This document shows positions 1-8,025 of a stretch of DNA of 36,167 nucleotides, in pieces. The position numbers and the translations under genes are program-made. Position 1 is the first letter of the stretch; every line of letters begins with the position of its first letter. Location: positions 1-36,167 of the IMG/VR virus record IMGVR_UViG_3300025168_013319; one strand, given 5' to 3'. Source of the DNA: a virus. The notes below the pieces were generated by a model. That model worked only from the letters and a program-made list of their open reading frames with translations. It was not told the DNA's origin and ran no database searches.

Positions 1-702
1 CCCAATCCCGTGATAGAAGAACATGAAGGCATACAAGTTGTTCGTGATGACCTACTTGGTGGTGGATCGAAGATGCGATTCGCTGATTACTTAATTAAAT
101 CTAACGAGGAGATCGAAGAATGGGTATATGGGAGTTCTCCGGCAACTGGGTACGCACAGATTTCTCTTGCTTCCTTATGCCGCAGATATGGTAAAAAGGC
201 AGTGGTTTTCATGGCCGAAAGGGCATGGGATAAACTTCATGATTACCAGTTGCAAGCAATACATGAAGGTGCTATAATGAAGTGGATACCCAACGGGATG
301 TTGAGTGTCACAGAAAAGAGAGCAAGAGATTATGTTGCAGAAGATAGAAACCGCCGTGCATTACTCCCTATTGGTTTTGACCATCCTACTGTTATCGCTT
401 CCATCATTAGGGTTGCTTTACGGTGCGATGTTCGACCAGACGAAGTATGGACAGTCGGTTCATCAGGAACCCTCACGCGAGGACTTCAACTCGCTTGGCC
501 AAATGCAGACTTTCATTGTGTTACCGTTGGACACAAAGGAAATTACGGAAGAGCAAAGACGTACAAGTGCGAGATTGCTTTTAATAAACCCGCAAAGGTG
601 ATACCACCTTTTCCATCAGCGATTACCTATGACGCTAAGGCATGGCAGTTCATTAAAGAACATGCCAGTCCCGGCGCACTTTTTTGGAATGTTGGAGCAT
701 GA
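1..702 (+). CDS. PLP-dependent enzyme, ACC deaminase / cysteine synthase fold (5' partial)
   Basis: The frame is already open at base 1. A GTG at 10 exists but has no ribosome site, so the true start probably lies upstream. Numbering from that GTG, RDDLLGGGSKMR (residues 12-23) resembles the region around the PLP-binding lysine in ACC deaminase/D-cysteine desulfhydrase proteins, making K21 the likely Schiff-base lysine. The glycine loop GSSGTLTRG (about 150-158) fits the PLP-phosphate site of the tryptophan-synthase-beta superfamily. At about 230 residues the visible part is shorter than the usual 300-340, through the missing N-terminus and a compact core. The stop overlaps the methyltransferase start (ATGA at 699-702), so the two are probably translated together. 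The fold is well supported. The substrate is unknown; an amino-acid reaction or a part in DNA modification are both possible. Confidence 0.7.
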   Translation, partial: PNPVIEEHEGIQVVRDDLLGGGSKMRFADYLIKSNEEIEEWVYGSSPATGYAQISLASLCRRYGKKAVVFMAERAWDKLHDYQLQAIHEGAIMKWIPNGMLSVTEKRARDYVAEDRNRRALLPIGFDHPTVIASIIRVALRCDVRPDEVWTVGSSGTLTRGLQLAWPNADFHCVTVGHKGNYGRAKTYKCEIAFNKPAKVIPPFPSAITYDAKAWQFIKEHASPGALFWNVGA

Positions 703-2282
703 AACCCTTTTACGAAAAAAATACAGCAGTCGTTGAATCAGAAATGAATGTTCTGTTTGAGGATCTTTTGTCGATGACACCCGACGAGTTCCGTGTGTGG
801 GTAGGTGAGATGAGGAAAACTATTCTCAAGTCATGGGATGAAACCGGCAGTCCACCTCGTATGGGTAAGACCGAAGATGTCATCATAGACAACTGGAACA
901 AACTTGCTGAGTATCCTGTACACACATTTACAAAGACAGATGAACTGTCTGATGTCGAAGACGATGTGATTGTAAACAAGTCACGCATGGGTGTCGAGGT
1001 AGATCAGTTCTTCTCTAATATGATGAAGACCAGAATCAACTACAGTGATAGTGATAATGGGTACTCAATTTATGATCTGTTTGCCGACGACACAAAGTTC
1101 GAGAGGATTTACAAAGGTGCATTACGACACCTTCGTCGTGATTCTTTCTACAATCATGCACTCTCTGCTATCAAGTTTAGTACGAAGTATTCCGTGGTTG
1201 ATGTTCCCGATGCCAAGTCTTGGATGAAAGCGTTCTTTACTAGTCCGGAAGTGTTCGAGGGATATGACTTCCTTCTGGAGCAGGTGAAGATCCGTGAGGG
1301 ACTTAACAGTGGTTACTTTCAAATCCAACAGACAGACATCCTCCAATTAACAAAAGAGCAGTTGGAGAAGTGGATCCCCAAACTTTCGTATCGTCACCAC
1401 TCGACGTTTGATATCGAGAATCTTCCTGACGATAGGTTGTACGCAATTCGTATTTACAAGAAGGGTAATCGTGTCTTCCCAGCAGGACTGAAGTCTTTCA
1501 GGATTGGATACATCCAACCTGCCGTCAACTTCCCGCCGATGACAGCGAAGTATTTGTATGAAAGATACACTGAACACATTAAAGATCAAGAGACGATCAA
1601 CATCTATGACCCTTCTTCTGGATGGGGTGGTCGTATTCTTGGCGCTATGTCCGTGCGTGATGATAGGCATATTCATTATGTTGGAACCGACCCCAACCCT
1701 GATAACATTTTTCCCGATAGTGGTCTTAGTAAGTATCAACATATTGCTGATTTCTACAACACCAAGACATACAGAAGTAATCCATTCTTTTCTCAGACGA
1801 ATACTTACGAGATATTCTCGGAAGGATCTGAAGTAGTTCATATTCACCCCGACTTCAGAAAGTACAAAGGCAAGTTGGATATGATCTTCACTTCGCCGCC
1901 ATACTTTAATCGTGAGGCATATAGTGAGGATGAGAACCAGTCATACAAGAAGTACGGCAGTTCGTATGACTCATGGAGGCATGGATTCCTTGCACCGACT
2001 CTCGAAACTTGTGCTGAATATCTTCGTCCCGGTAGATACCTGTTGTGGAATATTGCCGATGTATTGATCAAAGGCAGTTACCTACCACTCGAACAGGACT
2101 CAAAGGATATTCTGGAGTCGTTTGGTTTGGTCTATAAATACAGGTTGAAGATGGCATTGGAATCTATGCCGGGACAAAACCGGATAGGCGAAGATGGATT
2201 GCCTAAGTGTAAGAATTTCTGTCAGGTAAACGGCAAGTTTCTGAAATATGAACCAATAATGGTTTTTTACAAACCCGAATAA
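699..2282 (+). CDS. DNA methyltransferase-like protein (N4-cytosine/N6-adenine type)
   Basis: This 527-residue protein carries a SAM-binding motif I, DPSSGWGG, at residues 304-311, followed by the catalytic motif IV TSPPYF at 398-403. That order fits amino-group methyltransferases, and SPPY is more usual in N4-cytosine enzymes than the DPPY of most N6-adenine enzymes. The first ~260 residues match nothing I recognise and could be a target-recognition or partner domain. I chose ATG 699 because it forms an ATGA overlap with the PLP-enzyme stop and follows a GGAG; an in-frame ATG at 684 would add only five residues. No restriction endonuclease gene is next to it, so it is either a solitary protective methylase or part of a modification step with the PLP enzyme. 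Methyltransferase fold is likely; base specificity is not settled. Confidence 0.72.
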   Translation: MKPFYEKNTAVVESEMNVLFEDLLSMTPDEFRVWVGEMRKTILKSWDETGSPPRMGKTEDVIIDNWNKLAEYPVHTFTKTDELSDVEDDVIVNKSRMGVEVDQFFSNMMKTRINYSDSDNGYSIYDLFADDTKFERIYKGALRHLRRDSFYNHALSAIKFSTKYSVVDVPDAKSWMKAFFTSPEVFEGYDFLLEQVKIREGLNSGYFQIQQTDILQLTKEQLEKWIPKLSYRHHSTFDIENLPDDRLYAIRIYKKGNRVFPAGLKSFRIGYIQPAVNFPPMTAKYLYERYTEHIKDQETINIYDPSSGWGGRILGAMSVRDDRHIHYVGTDPNPDNIFPDSGLSKYQHIADFYNTKTYRSNPFFSQTNTYEIFSEGSEVVHIHPDFRKYKGKLDMIFTSPPYFNREAYSEDENQSYKKYGSSYDSWRHGFLAPTLETCAEYLRPGRYLLWNIADVLIKGSYLPLEQDSKDILESFGLVYKYRLKMALESMPGQNRIGEDGLPKCKNFCQVNGKFLKYEPIMVFYKPE

Positions 2283-2287
2283 ACTAC

Positions 2288-2316
2288 TTGACAACGCACT
2301 AGATATGGGTTATAAT
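2288..2316 (+). promoter_or_regulatory. Perfect consensus sigma70-type promoter
   Basis: TTGACA at 2288-2293 and TATAAT at 2311-2316 are separated by exactly 17 bases, a 12/12 match to the bacterial housekeeping consensus, directly after the methyltransferase stop. Transcription would normally begin about seven bases past the -10 box, at about 2323, which is the first base of the preferred ATG of the next gene. It probably drives the basic protein, rnh and the clamp genes as a host-polymerase (early) promoter. Confidence 0.85.
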
Positions 2317-2322
2317 AATAGC

Positions 2323-2859
2323 ATGTCAAAGCGAAAAAAGAAAACCAAGAAGAAGATCGTTAAAAAGGCAATCAAGAAGACATGGGACAACGGTGACAAT
2401 CCAATTGGGTTGAACGTAACTTCTCCTATGTCTTATGAAACCTATGTGAAACAGGCATTAGAGATCATGTCTAAAAGGTTTCAGGTTCGTACCTACAAAC
2501 TTGCACCGGCAGAAGAGTATCCTCAGTTTATGAGAGGTAAGGATCTTCGTGTCCAGATCTGGTTTGATAAGAAGTATTTGGGTTACGAATTTCTAGTTGA
2601 GGTTGCCTTCTGGATGCAGTCAAACCGTAACAAAGAAGATCGTTTGTTTATGAGACAGGCAGCAAATGCTCACCTTCGATACATCCATGAACAGGTAGAG
2701 ATCCAGAAAGCGAAGTTCAAGAAGAAGACTTCTGTCAAGAAGACTGTAAAGAAGAAGACTAATAAAAAGAAGACCGGTATCACGACTCAAGATGCCTTCG
2801 ATAAGAATATCGCAAAAAAGACATCTAGTCGCCGGAAGAAAGCAGCAAAAAGAAAATGA
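2323..2859 (+). CDS. Lysine-rich basic protein, putative DNA-binding
   Basis: This 178-residue protein has lysine-packed ends (residues 2-21 and about 130-178, runs such as KKKTKKK and KKTVKKKTNKKK) around a folded-looking core with aromatic segments (RVQIWFDKKYLGYEF). No family is recognised. The charge distribution recalls histone-like tails and suggests nucleic-acid binding. ATG 2323 is chosen over ATG 2305 because the latter lies between the -35 and -10 boxes of the promoter at 2288-2316 and could not be on its transcript. With 2323 the message would be leaderless. The stop overlaps rnh (ATGA at 2856-2859), tying it to replication genes. T4 has the DNA-binding gene dsbA beside rnh, but I see no sequence similarity to claim. 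Confidence 0.7.
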   Translation: MSKRKKKTKKKIVKKAIKKTWDNGDNPIGLNVTSPMSYETYVKQALEIMSKRFQVRTYKLAPAEEYPQFMRGKDLRVQIWFDKKYLGYEFLVEVAFWMQSNRNKEDRLFMRQAANAHLRYIHEQVEIQKAKFKKKTSVKKTVKKKTNKKKTGITTQDAFDKNIAKKTSSRRKKAAKRK

Positions 2860-3692
2860 TTTTGATTGACAATAACCAAGTGGTCTTGTCTAGTATCTTT
2901 GCACAAACTCGTGGCAATAAGGATCTAGATGAAGATCAAGTACGTCACATCACTTTAAACATCTACCGCAGTATTCGCAATAAGTTTTACTCCGAGTACG
3001 GTGAACTTATCATCTGTCAGGACTCGTCTAACTGTTGGCGAAAAGATATCTTTCCGCAATACAAGGCAGGAAGAAAGAAGAACCAACAGAAAGATGCTGC
3101 CGACTGGAATAAGATCTTTGATGTTCTAGGTACAATCCGACGAGAGATTCGGGAAACATTCCCATACAAAAACATTTCAATTCCACGATGTGAGGCAGAT
3201 GATATCATTGCCGTCCTTGCAAAGAAGTACAGTCCATCTGAAAAGGTTGTGATTGTATCTTCGGACAAAGACTTCAAACAGTTACAACGATTTGATAATG
3301 TCAAGCAGTATTGCCTTAGAAAGAAAGACTTTCTGGTAGAGGAAGATCCAGAACGATTCTTGTTTGATCACATCATGTATGGTGATTCCTCTGACGGAAT
3401 CCCCAATGTGTTGTCGGCAGACACTGTATTCGTTGATGGTATTCGTCAGCGTCCAATCTCTAAGAAAAAGTTGGAAAAATTGTATAGACAAGAGGAAGAT
3501 CTTGGTGTAGAATTTGAGAGGAACTGGGACAGAAACTCTCAACTCGTAGATCTAGACAGGATCCCGGAAAAGTATGTCACGGAAATTCTTGAGGCGTTTG
3601 AAGAATCTCCTATTGGTGCAAGAAGCAATATATTTAACTATTTTGTCAGCAATAAACTGCGTATGCTGATGGAAAACATTCAGGATTTCTGA
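2856..3692 (+). CDS. rnh: Ribonuclease H / 5'-3' flap exonuclease (T4 Rnh family)
   Basis: T4 Rnh-type enzymes remove RNA primers and flaps from lagging-strand fragments. The 278-residue protein shows the acidic metal-binding set of the FEN/5'-nuclease family: D5 in MILIDNN, D56 with the following WRKDIFPQYKAGR (61-73), CEADD (112-116), SSDKD (136-140) and GDSSDGIPNV (176-185), a helix-hairpin-helix-type signature. Length is close to T4 Rnh (305). The start overlaps the previous stop by four bases. It sits upstream of the clamp and clamp-loader genes, consistent with Okazaki fragment maturation. The family assignment is secure; whether RNA/DNA or flap cleavage dominates is not visible. Confidence 0.92.
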   Translation: MILIDNNQVVLSSIFAQTRGNKDLDEDQVRHITLNIYRSIRNKFYSEYGELIICQDSSNCWRKDIFPQYKAGRKKNQQKDAADWNKIFDVLGTIRREIRETFPYKNISIPRCEADDIIAVLAKKYSPSEKVVIVSSDKDFKQLQRFDNVKQYCLRKKDFLVEEDPERFLFDHIMYGDSSDGIPNVLSADTVFVDGIRQRPISKKKLEKLYRQEEDLGVEFERNWDRNSQLVDLDRIPEKYVTEILEAFEESPIGARSNIFNYFVSNKLRMLMENIQDF

Positions 3693-3702
3693 GGAACAAA
3701 CT

Positions 3703-3900
3703 ATGCCACGCGGAAGCAAAGAACCCCATCGTGACGACGAACGCATGATGAAGAATGCAGAGAAGAAGTTTCACAAGACTGTGAAAGCAAAAGCAAAACG
3801 GCATGAGGTAAAAAATCTTATGCGTAACATACAACATGGTGATTTAGAATATGACGAATATGACTTTGAAGGAGACGAACGATATGACCACGACGACTGA
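3703..3900 (+). CDS. Small charged hypothetical protein
   Basis: This 65-residue protein is split in charge: a basic lysine/arginine-rich half (residues 1-45) and a strongly acidic, tyrosine-containing tail (EYDEYDFEGDERYDHDD). It begins 10 bases after rnh with GAGGAAC upstream of the ATG, and its last 17 bases overlap the clamp start, so the GAAGGAGA within its end serves as the clamp's ribosome site. No family is recognised. By position it could be a small replication or late-transcription accessory protein such as T4 gp33, but I see no matching motif. Confidence 0.6.
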   Translation: MPRGSKEPHRDDERMMKNAEKKFHKTVKAKAKRHEVKNLMRNIQHGDLEYDEYDFEGDERYDHDD

Positions 3901-4585
3901 GGGAATGAAGGTTAGTGCAGAAACACTTACCATCCTCAAAAACTTTTCCACGATCAACTCAAATATCCTGATCAAACCTGGCAGTAAACTCACTACCATT
4001 TCACCGATCAAGAACATTATGTCTGAGTGTACGATCGAAGAAGAGTTTGACACTGAGATTGGTATCTGGGATCTGAACAAGTTCCTTGGCACTGTCTCGC
4101 TTTTCAAGAGTCCTCGGTTTCACTTCGGTGATACTTCCGTGGTGATCTCGGACGACAGTTCGAGTGCATCTGTGACGTACCACTACAGCGAACCCAAGTT
4201 ACTCTCTACCGTAAACAAGAAGGTTGATATGCCAGACAGCGTTCTGTCTATCGCAATGTCCACTGATATTCTCAACGAACTTCAGCGAGCATCTTCTGTT
4301 CTCGGTGTCAGTGATCTTGCCATCAAGGGTGCGGGCGGAGAAGTTCTACTCACTGTCCTTGACAAGCAGGACAAGTCCACTAATGACTTCAGTGTTGAAG
4401 TCGAAGGTACGTTCGAAGCGGATGCAGAGTTCTGTTTCTTCTTCAAGATGGAGAACCTCAAGATGCTCCCCGGTGAGTACACCGCAAACATTACTGATCG
4501 TGGTGTGAGTGAATTCGTTTCTACTACACACGATCTTCGTTATTGGATCGCACTGGAAGCAGATTCTTCCTATAAGGGTAACTGA
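3884..4585 (+). CDS. 45: Sliding clamp, DNA polymerase processivity factor (gp45)
   Basis: gp45 forms the ring that holds gp43 on DNA and, in T4, also activates late promoters. The assignment rests on size (233 residues against 228 in T4), on clamp-like beginnings such as KVSAETLTILKNFSTIN followed by a conserved pattern (ILIKPGSKLTTISP, IWDLNKFLG), and on its place immediately before gene 44. ATG 3884 is preferred because GGAG at 3871-3874 lies nine bases upstream; ATG 3851 in the same frame has none. The stop overlaps the gp44 start (TGATG at 4583-4587). The assignment is firm from synteny plus sequence. Confidence 0.93.
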   Translation: MTTTTEGMKVSAETLTILKNFSTINSNILIKPGSKLTTISPIKNIMSECTIEEEFDTEIGIWDLNKFLGTVSLFKSPRFHFGDTSVVISDDSSSASVTYHYSEPKLLSTVNKKVDMPDSVLSIAMSTDILNELQRASSVLGVSDLAIKGAGGEVLLTVLDKQDKSTNDFSVEVEGTFEADAEFCFFFKMENLKMLPGEYTANITDRGVSEFVSTTHDLRYWIALEADSSYKGN

Positions 4586-5526
4586 TGGACAATAAAGATT
4601 TCTTGTGGGTCGAAAAGTATCGCCCCCAGACAATCAAGGATTGTATTTTGCCAGAGAATGTCAAGGAGACATTCGAAGACATGGTTCGTGTAGGAGAAGC
4701 ACAGAACCTGTTGCTGTCGGGTGGCGCCGGTTGTGGAAAGACTAGTATTGCAAGGGCCCTTTGTAATGAACTTGGTGCTGAGTACATTCTGATCAACTGC
4801 TCAGAAGATGGAAACATCGATACTCTCCGTACCAAGATTCGAAACTTTGCAAGTACAATCTCATTGAGTAATGCGAAGAAGGTTGTTATTCTAGACGAAT
4901 TCGACTATTCTAATGCACAGTCTACACAACCGGCGCTACGCGGTTTTATTGAAGAGTTCTCAAAGAACTGTCGGTTCATCCTGACTTGTAACTTCAAGAA
5001 TCGAATCATCCAACCGCTGCACTCCAGATGCACGAACGTGGACTTCAAGATTGTCAAGTCGGACCGACCCAAGTTGGCAATGCAGTTGATGGAGAGTGTC
5101 AAGAAAATTCTTGATGCTGAAGGTGTGGTGTATGAGGAGAAGGTTCTTGCTGAACTTATCTCCAAGTATTTCCCTGACTTCCGCCGCATCATTAATGAGT
5201 TGCAGAGGTACTCTGTTTCTGGTACAATCGATGTCGGTATCCTTGCAAACATTGGTGATGTCCAGATCAAGGACATGATCTCCTTCATGAAGAAGAAGGA
5301 GTTCACCAATGTACGCAAGTGGGTGATCGACAGTATCGACAACGATCCTGCCGTGATCTTCCGGAAGATTTACGATGGACTGTACGAGCATTTTGCACCG
5401 CAAAGTATTCCTCAAGCAGTCATGGTACTCGCAGACTACCAGTACAAGTCTGCCTTCGTTGCGGATCAGGAGATCAACCTGACTGCATGTCTAACAGAAC
5501 TGATGCTGGAGTGTGAATTTAAATGA
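4585..5526 (+). CDS. 44: Clamp loader large (ATPase) subunit gp44
   Basis: This is an AAA+ ATPase that, with gp62, opens and loads the gp45 ring. Visible features are WVEKYRPQ at residues 8-15 (the RFC/gp44 opening motif), Walker A GGAGCGKT (46-53), Walker B VVILDEFD (100-107), a sensor-1 region FILTCNFKNR (131-140) and the SRC box (147-149) with the trans arginine finger. The 313 residues match T4 gp44 (319). It shares one base with gene 45 and runs into the GroES-like start by an ATGA overlap at 5523-5526. The assignment is secure. Confidence 0.97.
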   Translation: MDNKDFLWVEKYRPQTIKDCILPENVKETFEDMVRVGEAQNLLLSGGAGCGKTSIARALCNELGAEYILINCSEDGNIDTLRTKIRNFASTISLSNAKKVVILDEFDYSNAQSTQPALRGFIEEFSKNCRFILTCNFKNRIIQPLHSRCTNVDFKIVKSDRPKLAMQLMESVKKILDAEGVVYEEKVLAELISKYFPDFRRIINELQRYSVSGTIDVGILANIGDVQIKDMISFMKKKEFTNVRKWVIDSIDNDPAVIFRKIYDGLYEHFAPQSIPQAVMVLADYQYKSAFVADQEINLTACLTELMLECEFK

Positions 5527-5825
5527 GTGATAAGTTTTATCCCGTGAGAGGGAAAGTTGTTCTTAAGAGAAATGTGAAGTCGGGAGTCTCTGATGCAGGA
5601 GTTGTATACACACCAAAGGAGCATCCAAAGTATCTACTTGGTATGGTTTCTTCGATCGGTGTGCCTGCTGTTTTGCCTAATGGGAAAGAACTGGAACCTG
5701 AATACAAGGTGGGTGATTATGTAATGTATGATTACTCACGGGGTATGGAAGGATTTGGTGGATTTGATTTGGTAATGCAGGATCAGGTTATTGCTGTTGT
5801 CGATAAGGACACTGAAATTTCATGA
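5523..5825 (+). CDS. groES: GroES/Cpn10-like co-chaperonin (T4 gp31 analogue)
   Basis: Cpn10 proteins cap GroEL; T4 gp31 replaces GroES so that the capsid protein can fold. This 100-residue protein starts with the family's YPVRGKVVLKR strand (compare PLxDRVLVKR), then a mobile-loop-like segment SGVSDAGVVYTPKEH (about 20-34), then LLGMVSSIGVPAVLPNGK, KVGDYVMYD and a final VIAVVDK strand, all in Cpn10 order. Placement between 44 and 62, two subunits of one complex, is unusual: in T4 gene 31 is elsewhere. It overlaps both neighbours by four bases. It is more GroES-like in length than gp31 (111). It probably works with host GroEL during head assembly. Confidence 0.85.
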   Translation: MSDKFYPVRGKVVLKRNVKSGVSDAGVVYTPKEHPKYLLGMVSSIGVPAVLPNGKELEPEYKVGDYVMYDYSRGMEGFGGFDLVMQDQVIAVVDKDTEIS

Positions 5826-6205
5826 CTAAACTTGGTGACTACCTAAATGCGGTAAACCACACAAAGGTGCCTCTTCTCGATACGGATGATGATTCCATCG
5901 AGAAGGGGTACGTCCCTTTCGTTGTGAATCGCTGCCTGTCGTACTTCCCAGACACAATCTTTTATGTGAATGAGATGAACATCAGACCAGATACATCGAA
6001 GAAGATGCAGTTCGATTTCTATCTCAACTCTCTGAGGAAGAGAAAGCGATTCAGTAAGTGGTTGAAGAGAGAGAATCCAGACGATCTACAAGCAGTCATG
6101 GATTACTTTGAGTATTCCGAAGCAAAGGCCCGCGAAGCACTGAACGTGTTATCAAAGGAAACTGTGTCTGAAATTGTGGATATGATGTCCAAAAGGGACG
6201 GTTAG
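5822..6205 (+). CDS. 62: Clamp loader small subunit gp62
   Basis: gp62 joins four gp44 subunits to make the clamp loader. The protein is 127 residues, shorter than T4 gp62 (187) but like the compact forms I know from marine T4-like phages. It has the typical pattern KLGDYLNAVNHTK, then YVPFVVNRCLSYFPDTIFYVNEMN (two pieces, residues about 30-53), and KRFSKWLKREN (about 77-87), followed by EYSEAKAREAL. It begins inside the GroES-like stop (ATGA) and is the expected gene between 44 and regA. The identification relies on these motifs and gene order. Confidence 0.88.
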   Translation: MTKLGDYLNAVNHTKVPLLDTDDDSIEKGYVPFVVNRCLSYFPDTIFYVNEMNIRPDTSKKMQFDFYLNSLRKRKRFSKWLKRENPDDLQAVMDYFEYSEAKAREALNVLSKETVSEIVDMMSKRDG

Positions 6206-6245
6206 ACCCCATAAAACATACATAAGAAGGATAGAGTGCCTTTTT

Positions 6246-6668
6246 ATGGAGTTTATACAAATGGGACAACCGAATATTGAAATTAGTGATTTACTCGAAA
6301 TCACATTATACGAACCCGATGATTTTTTGAAAATAAAAGAGACGCTCACACGAATTGGTGTATCGTCCAGAAAAGAAAAAAAGTTGTATCAGTCCTGTCA
6401 TATCTTACACAAACGAGGTAAGTATTACATTGTCCACTTCAAAGAACTCTTTGCACTGGACGGTCTACCAACTGATATAGCAGAAAACGATATAGGAAGA
6501 CGAAATACGATTGCTAAATTGCTAGAGGAATGGGAACTATTAGAGATAGTCCAGACTTCTCAGGCAGAAGAACCAGTGGTTCCGATTAGTCAAATAAAGA
6601 TTCTTCCATATAAAGAAAAGGGTGATTGGGAACTTTGTCCCAAGTACCATATAGGTCGAACTAAATAG
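6246..6668 (+). CDS. regA: RegA translational repressor
   Basis: RegA binds start regions of early mRNAs, including its own and clamp genes in T4, and blocks their translation. The 140-residue protein matches T4 RegA (122) closely over EITLYEPDDFLKIKETLTR, LYQSCHILHKRGKYYIVHFK, a middle LLEEWELLEIV and the ending WELCPKYHIGR. The extra length is in the first ~12 residues and a short insert. ATG 6246 is chosen although the best purine stretch (AGAAGGA, 6225-6231) is far upstream; ATG 6261 has none. The 40-base gap before it is the largest in the window and could carry its own regulation. It is the last replication gene before the glycan island. Confidence 0.95.
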   Translation: MEFIQMGQPNIEISDLLEITLYEPDDFLKIKETLTRIGVSSRKEKKLYQSCHILHKRGKYYIVHFKELFALDGLPTDIAENDIGRRNTIAKLLEEWELLEIVQTSQAEEPVVPISQIKILPYKEKGDWELCPKYHIGRTK

Positions 6669-6686
6669 AATAAAAGGATTTATATT

Positions 6687-7400
6687 ATGCGACTTTTGAT
6701 CAAGTTTCCTACTCGTTCCCGCCCTGACAAATTCAAACAAGTTTTAGAAATGTACATCGATTACCTATCTGGTAAGCACGATGTGCGTTTCGTTATTACA
6801 TGTGACGAAGACGACAAGACAATGAACAACCCCAAAGTTCGTAAATGGTTTGGTTCCCTACAAGAAAGTGGCGTAAACTTAACTGCATACTACGGCGATT
6901 CCTCAACTAAAATTGAAGCATGTAATGCAAACATGGAAGACGAAACTTTCGATGTGGGACTTCTGGCATCAGATGATATGATCCCCCAATTGAAAGGGTA
7001 TGATGATATCATCCACCAGATCTTTGAAAAGACTTGGCCAGAGTTTGATGGAGCAGTTAAGTTTAATGATGGTCTTCGTCCGGATGCTCTGTGTACTCTA
7101 CCAGTAATGGGAAAGAAACTATACGATGCAATCGGACACTGGTATCACCCAGACTATACTAGCATTTATTGTGACACCGAGATGACAGAACTCTGTATGA
7201 TGCTTGGTAAATTTGCTGTATGCGAAACATGTATCATCAAGCATGAGTGGGTTCCCGGTGGTCACGAAGAATCTGATGAACTACACACGATGCAGGAAAG
7301 TCCTGAGATGTACGAGAAGGACGGCGGCGTCTTCAACAAAAGAAAGAACGAACTTCAGTTTGATGTTCAGGAAGTAGCGAAGAGACTTAATCATGCCTAA
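6687..7400 (+). CDS. Glycosyltransferase-like protein (GT-A fold)
   Basis: First gene of the glycan island, 18 bases after regA with AAAGGA upstream. The 237-residue protein opens with RLLIKFPTRSRPDKF and VRFVITCDEDD, has KIEACNANM (about 75-83) and a DXD-like ASDDMIP (about 93-99), the layout of small GT-A family 2-related transferases that bind a nucleotide sugar through a metal at the acidic motif. Donor and acceptor are unknown. It overlaps the next glycosyltransferase by eight bases, so the two are probably coupled. Confidence 0.7.
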   Translation: MRLLIKFPTRSRPDKFKQVLEMYIDYLSGKHDVRFVITCDEDDKTMNNPKVRKWFGSLQESGVNLTAYYGDSSTKIEACNANMEDETFDVGLLASDDMIPQLKGYDDIIHQIFEKTWPEFDGAVKFNDGLRPDALCTLPVMGKKLYDAIGHWYHPDYTSIYCDTEMTELCMMLGKFAVCETCIIKHEWVPGGHEESDELHTMQESPEMYEKDGGVFNKRKNELQFDVQEVAKRLNHA

Positions 7401-8025
7401 GAATAAAGACGATATAAAATTTAGTGTGTTGATGCTTTCGATCCCATCGAGACTCGACAAGTACAGGGTTCTACAGGATAAACTACTCGGCCAGATTGGT
7501 GATCGAGAAGATGTAGAAGTCATTTGTGTTATTGATAACAAGTCCCTACACATCTGGGAGAAGAGAAATGAACTTCTTCGGATGGCAAGAGGAACACACA
7601 TTGCATGGTTGGATGACGACGACGATGTGGCGGACAACTACATTGAACGGTTGACGGAAACTATAGAGGAAAATCCCAACGCTGATGTCATTTCATTTAA
7701 TCAAGACTGCTATCTCAACGGTGTTCATGCTAGGGTGTTCTTGAAAATGGGCAATCCACACGAACCAGTAAGACCCGCAGCAGATGGTTACTCGCAGGGA
7801 TTTCAAGATACACTTCGTCCCCCATATCATTTCAACGTGTGGAAGAGAACACTCGCACAATCAGAACTATTCCAGAGCATGTATCATCCACAAACTGGTC
7901 AGTCGTGTGAAGACATTGATTGGTTGCAGAGATTATATCCGAAGGTGGAGGAGAGCGTTGCTCTCGATGATTTCCTCCACGTTTACCAGTGGTCCTCAGA
8001 GGAAACGGAGTCTATCGTAACGTGA
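7393..8025 (+). CDS. Family 2 glycosyltransferase
   Basis: A 210-residue GT2-type protein. It starts with a beta strand typical of the family (FSVLMLSIPSRLDKY), continues to VEVICVIDNKSL and a helix KRNELLRMARGTHIAWLDDD (about 55-74), in which the acidic stretch WLDDDDDV is the metal/nucleotide-sugar motif. The C-terminal half carries a WKRTLAQSE segment and an acidic CEDIDWLQRL helix, as in GT2 enzymes with an ED-type base. It overlaps both neighbours. Product sugar is unknown. Confidence 0.82.
   Translation: MPKNKDDIKFSVLMLSIPSRLDKYRVLQDKLLGQIGDREDVEVICVIDNKSLHIWEKRNELLRMARGTHIAWLDDDDDVADNYIERLTETIEENPNADVISFNQDCYLNGVHARVFLKMGNPHEPVRPAADGYSQGFQDTLRPPYHFNVWKRTLAQSELFQSMYHPQTGQSCEDIDWLQRLYPKVEESVALDDFLHVYQWSSEETESIVT

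Noticed and set aside
273-278. TATAAT with TGC extension as a promoter for the methyltransferase
   Set aside because: The -35 region (TTGCAA) matches only four of six bases, it is inside the PLP gene and over 400 bases from the next start.
2133-2140. Exact TATAAATA late-promoter element
   Set aside because: It lies inside the methyltransferase coding region, nearly 190 bases before the next gene and ahead of the strong sigma70 promoter there. A chance match in Y-K-Y codons is more likely.
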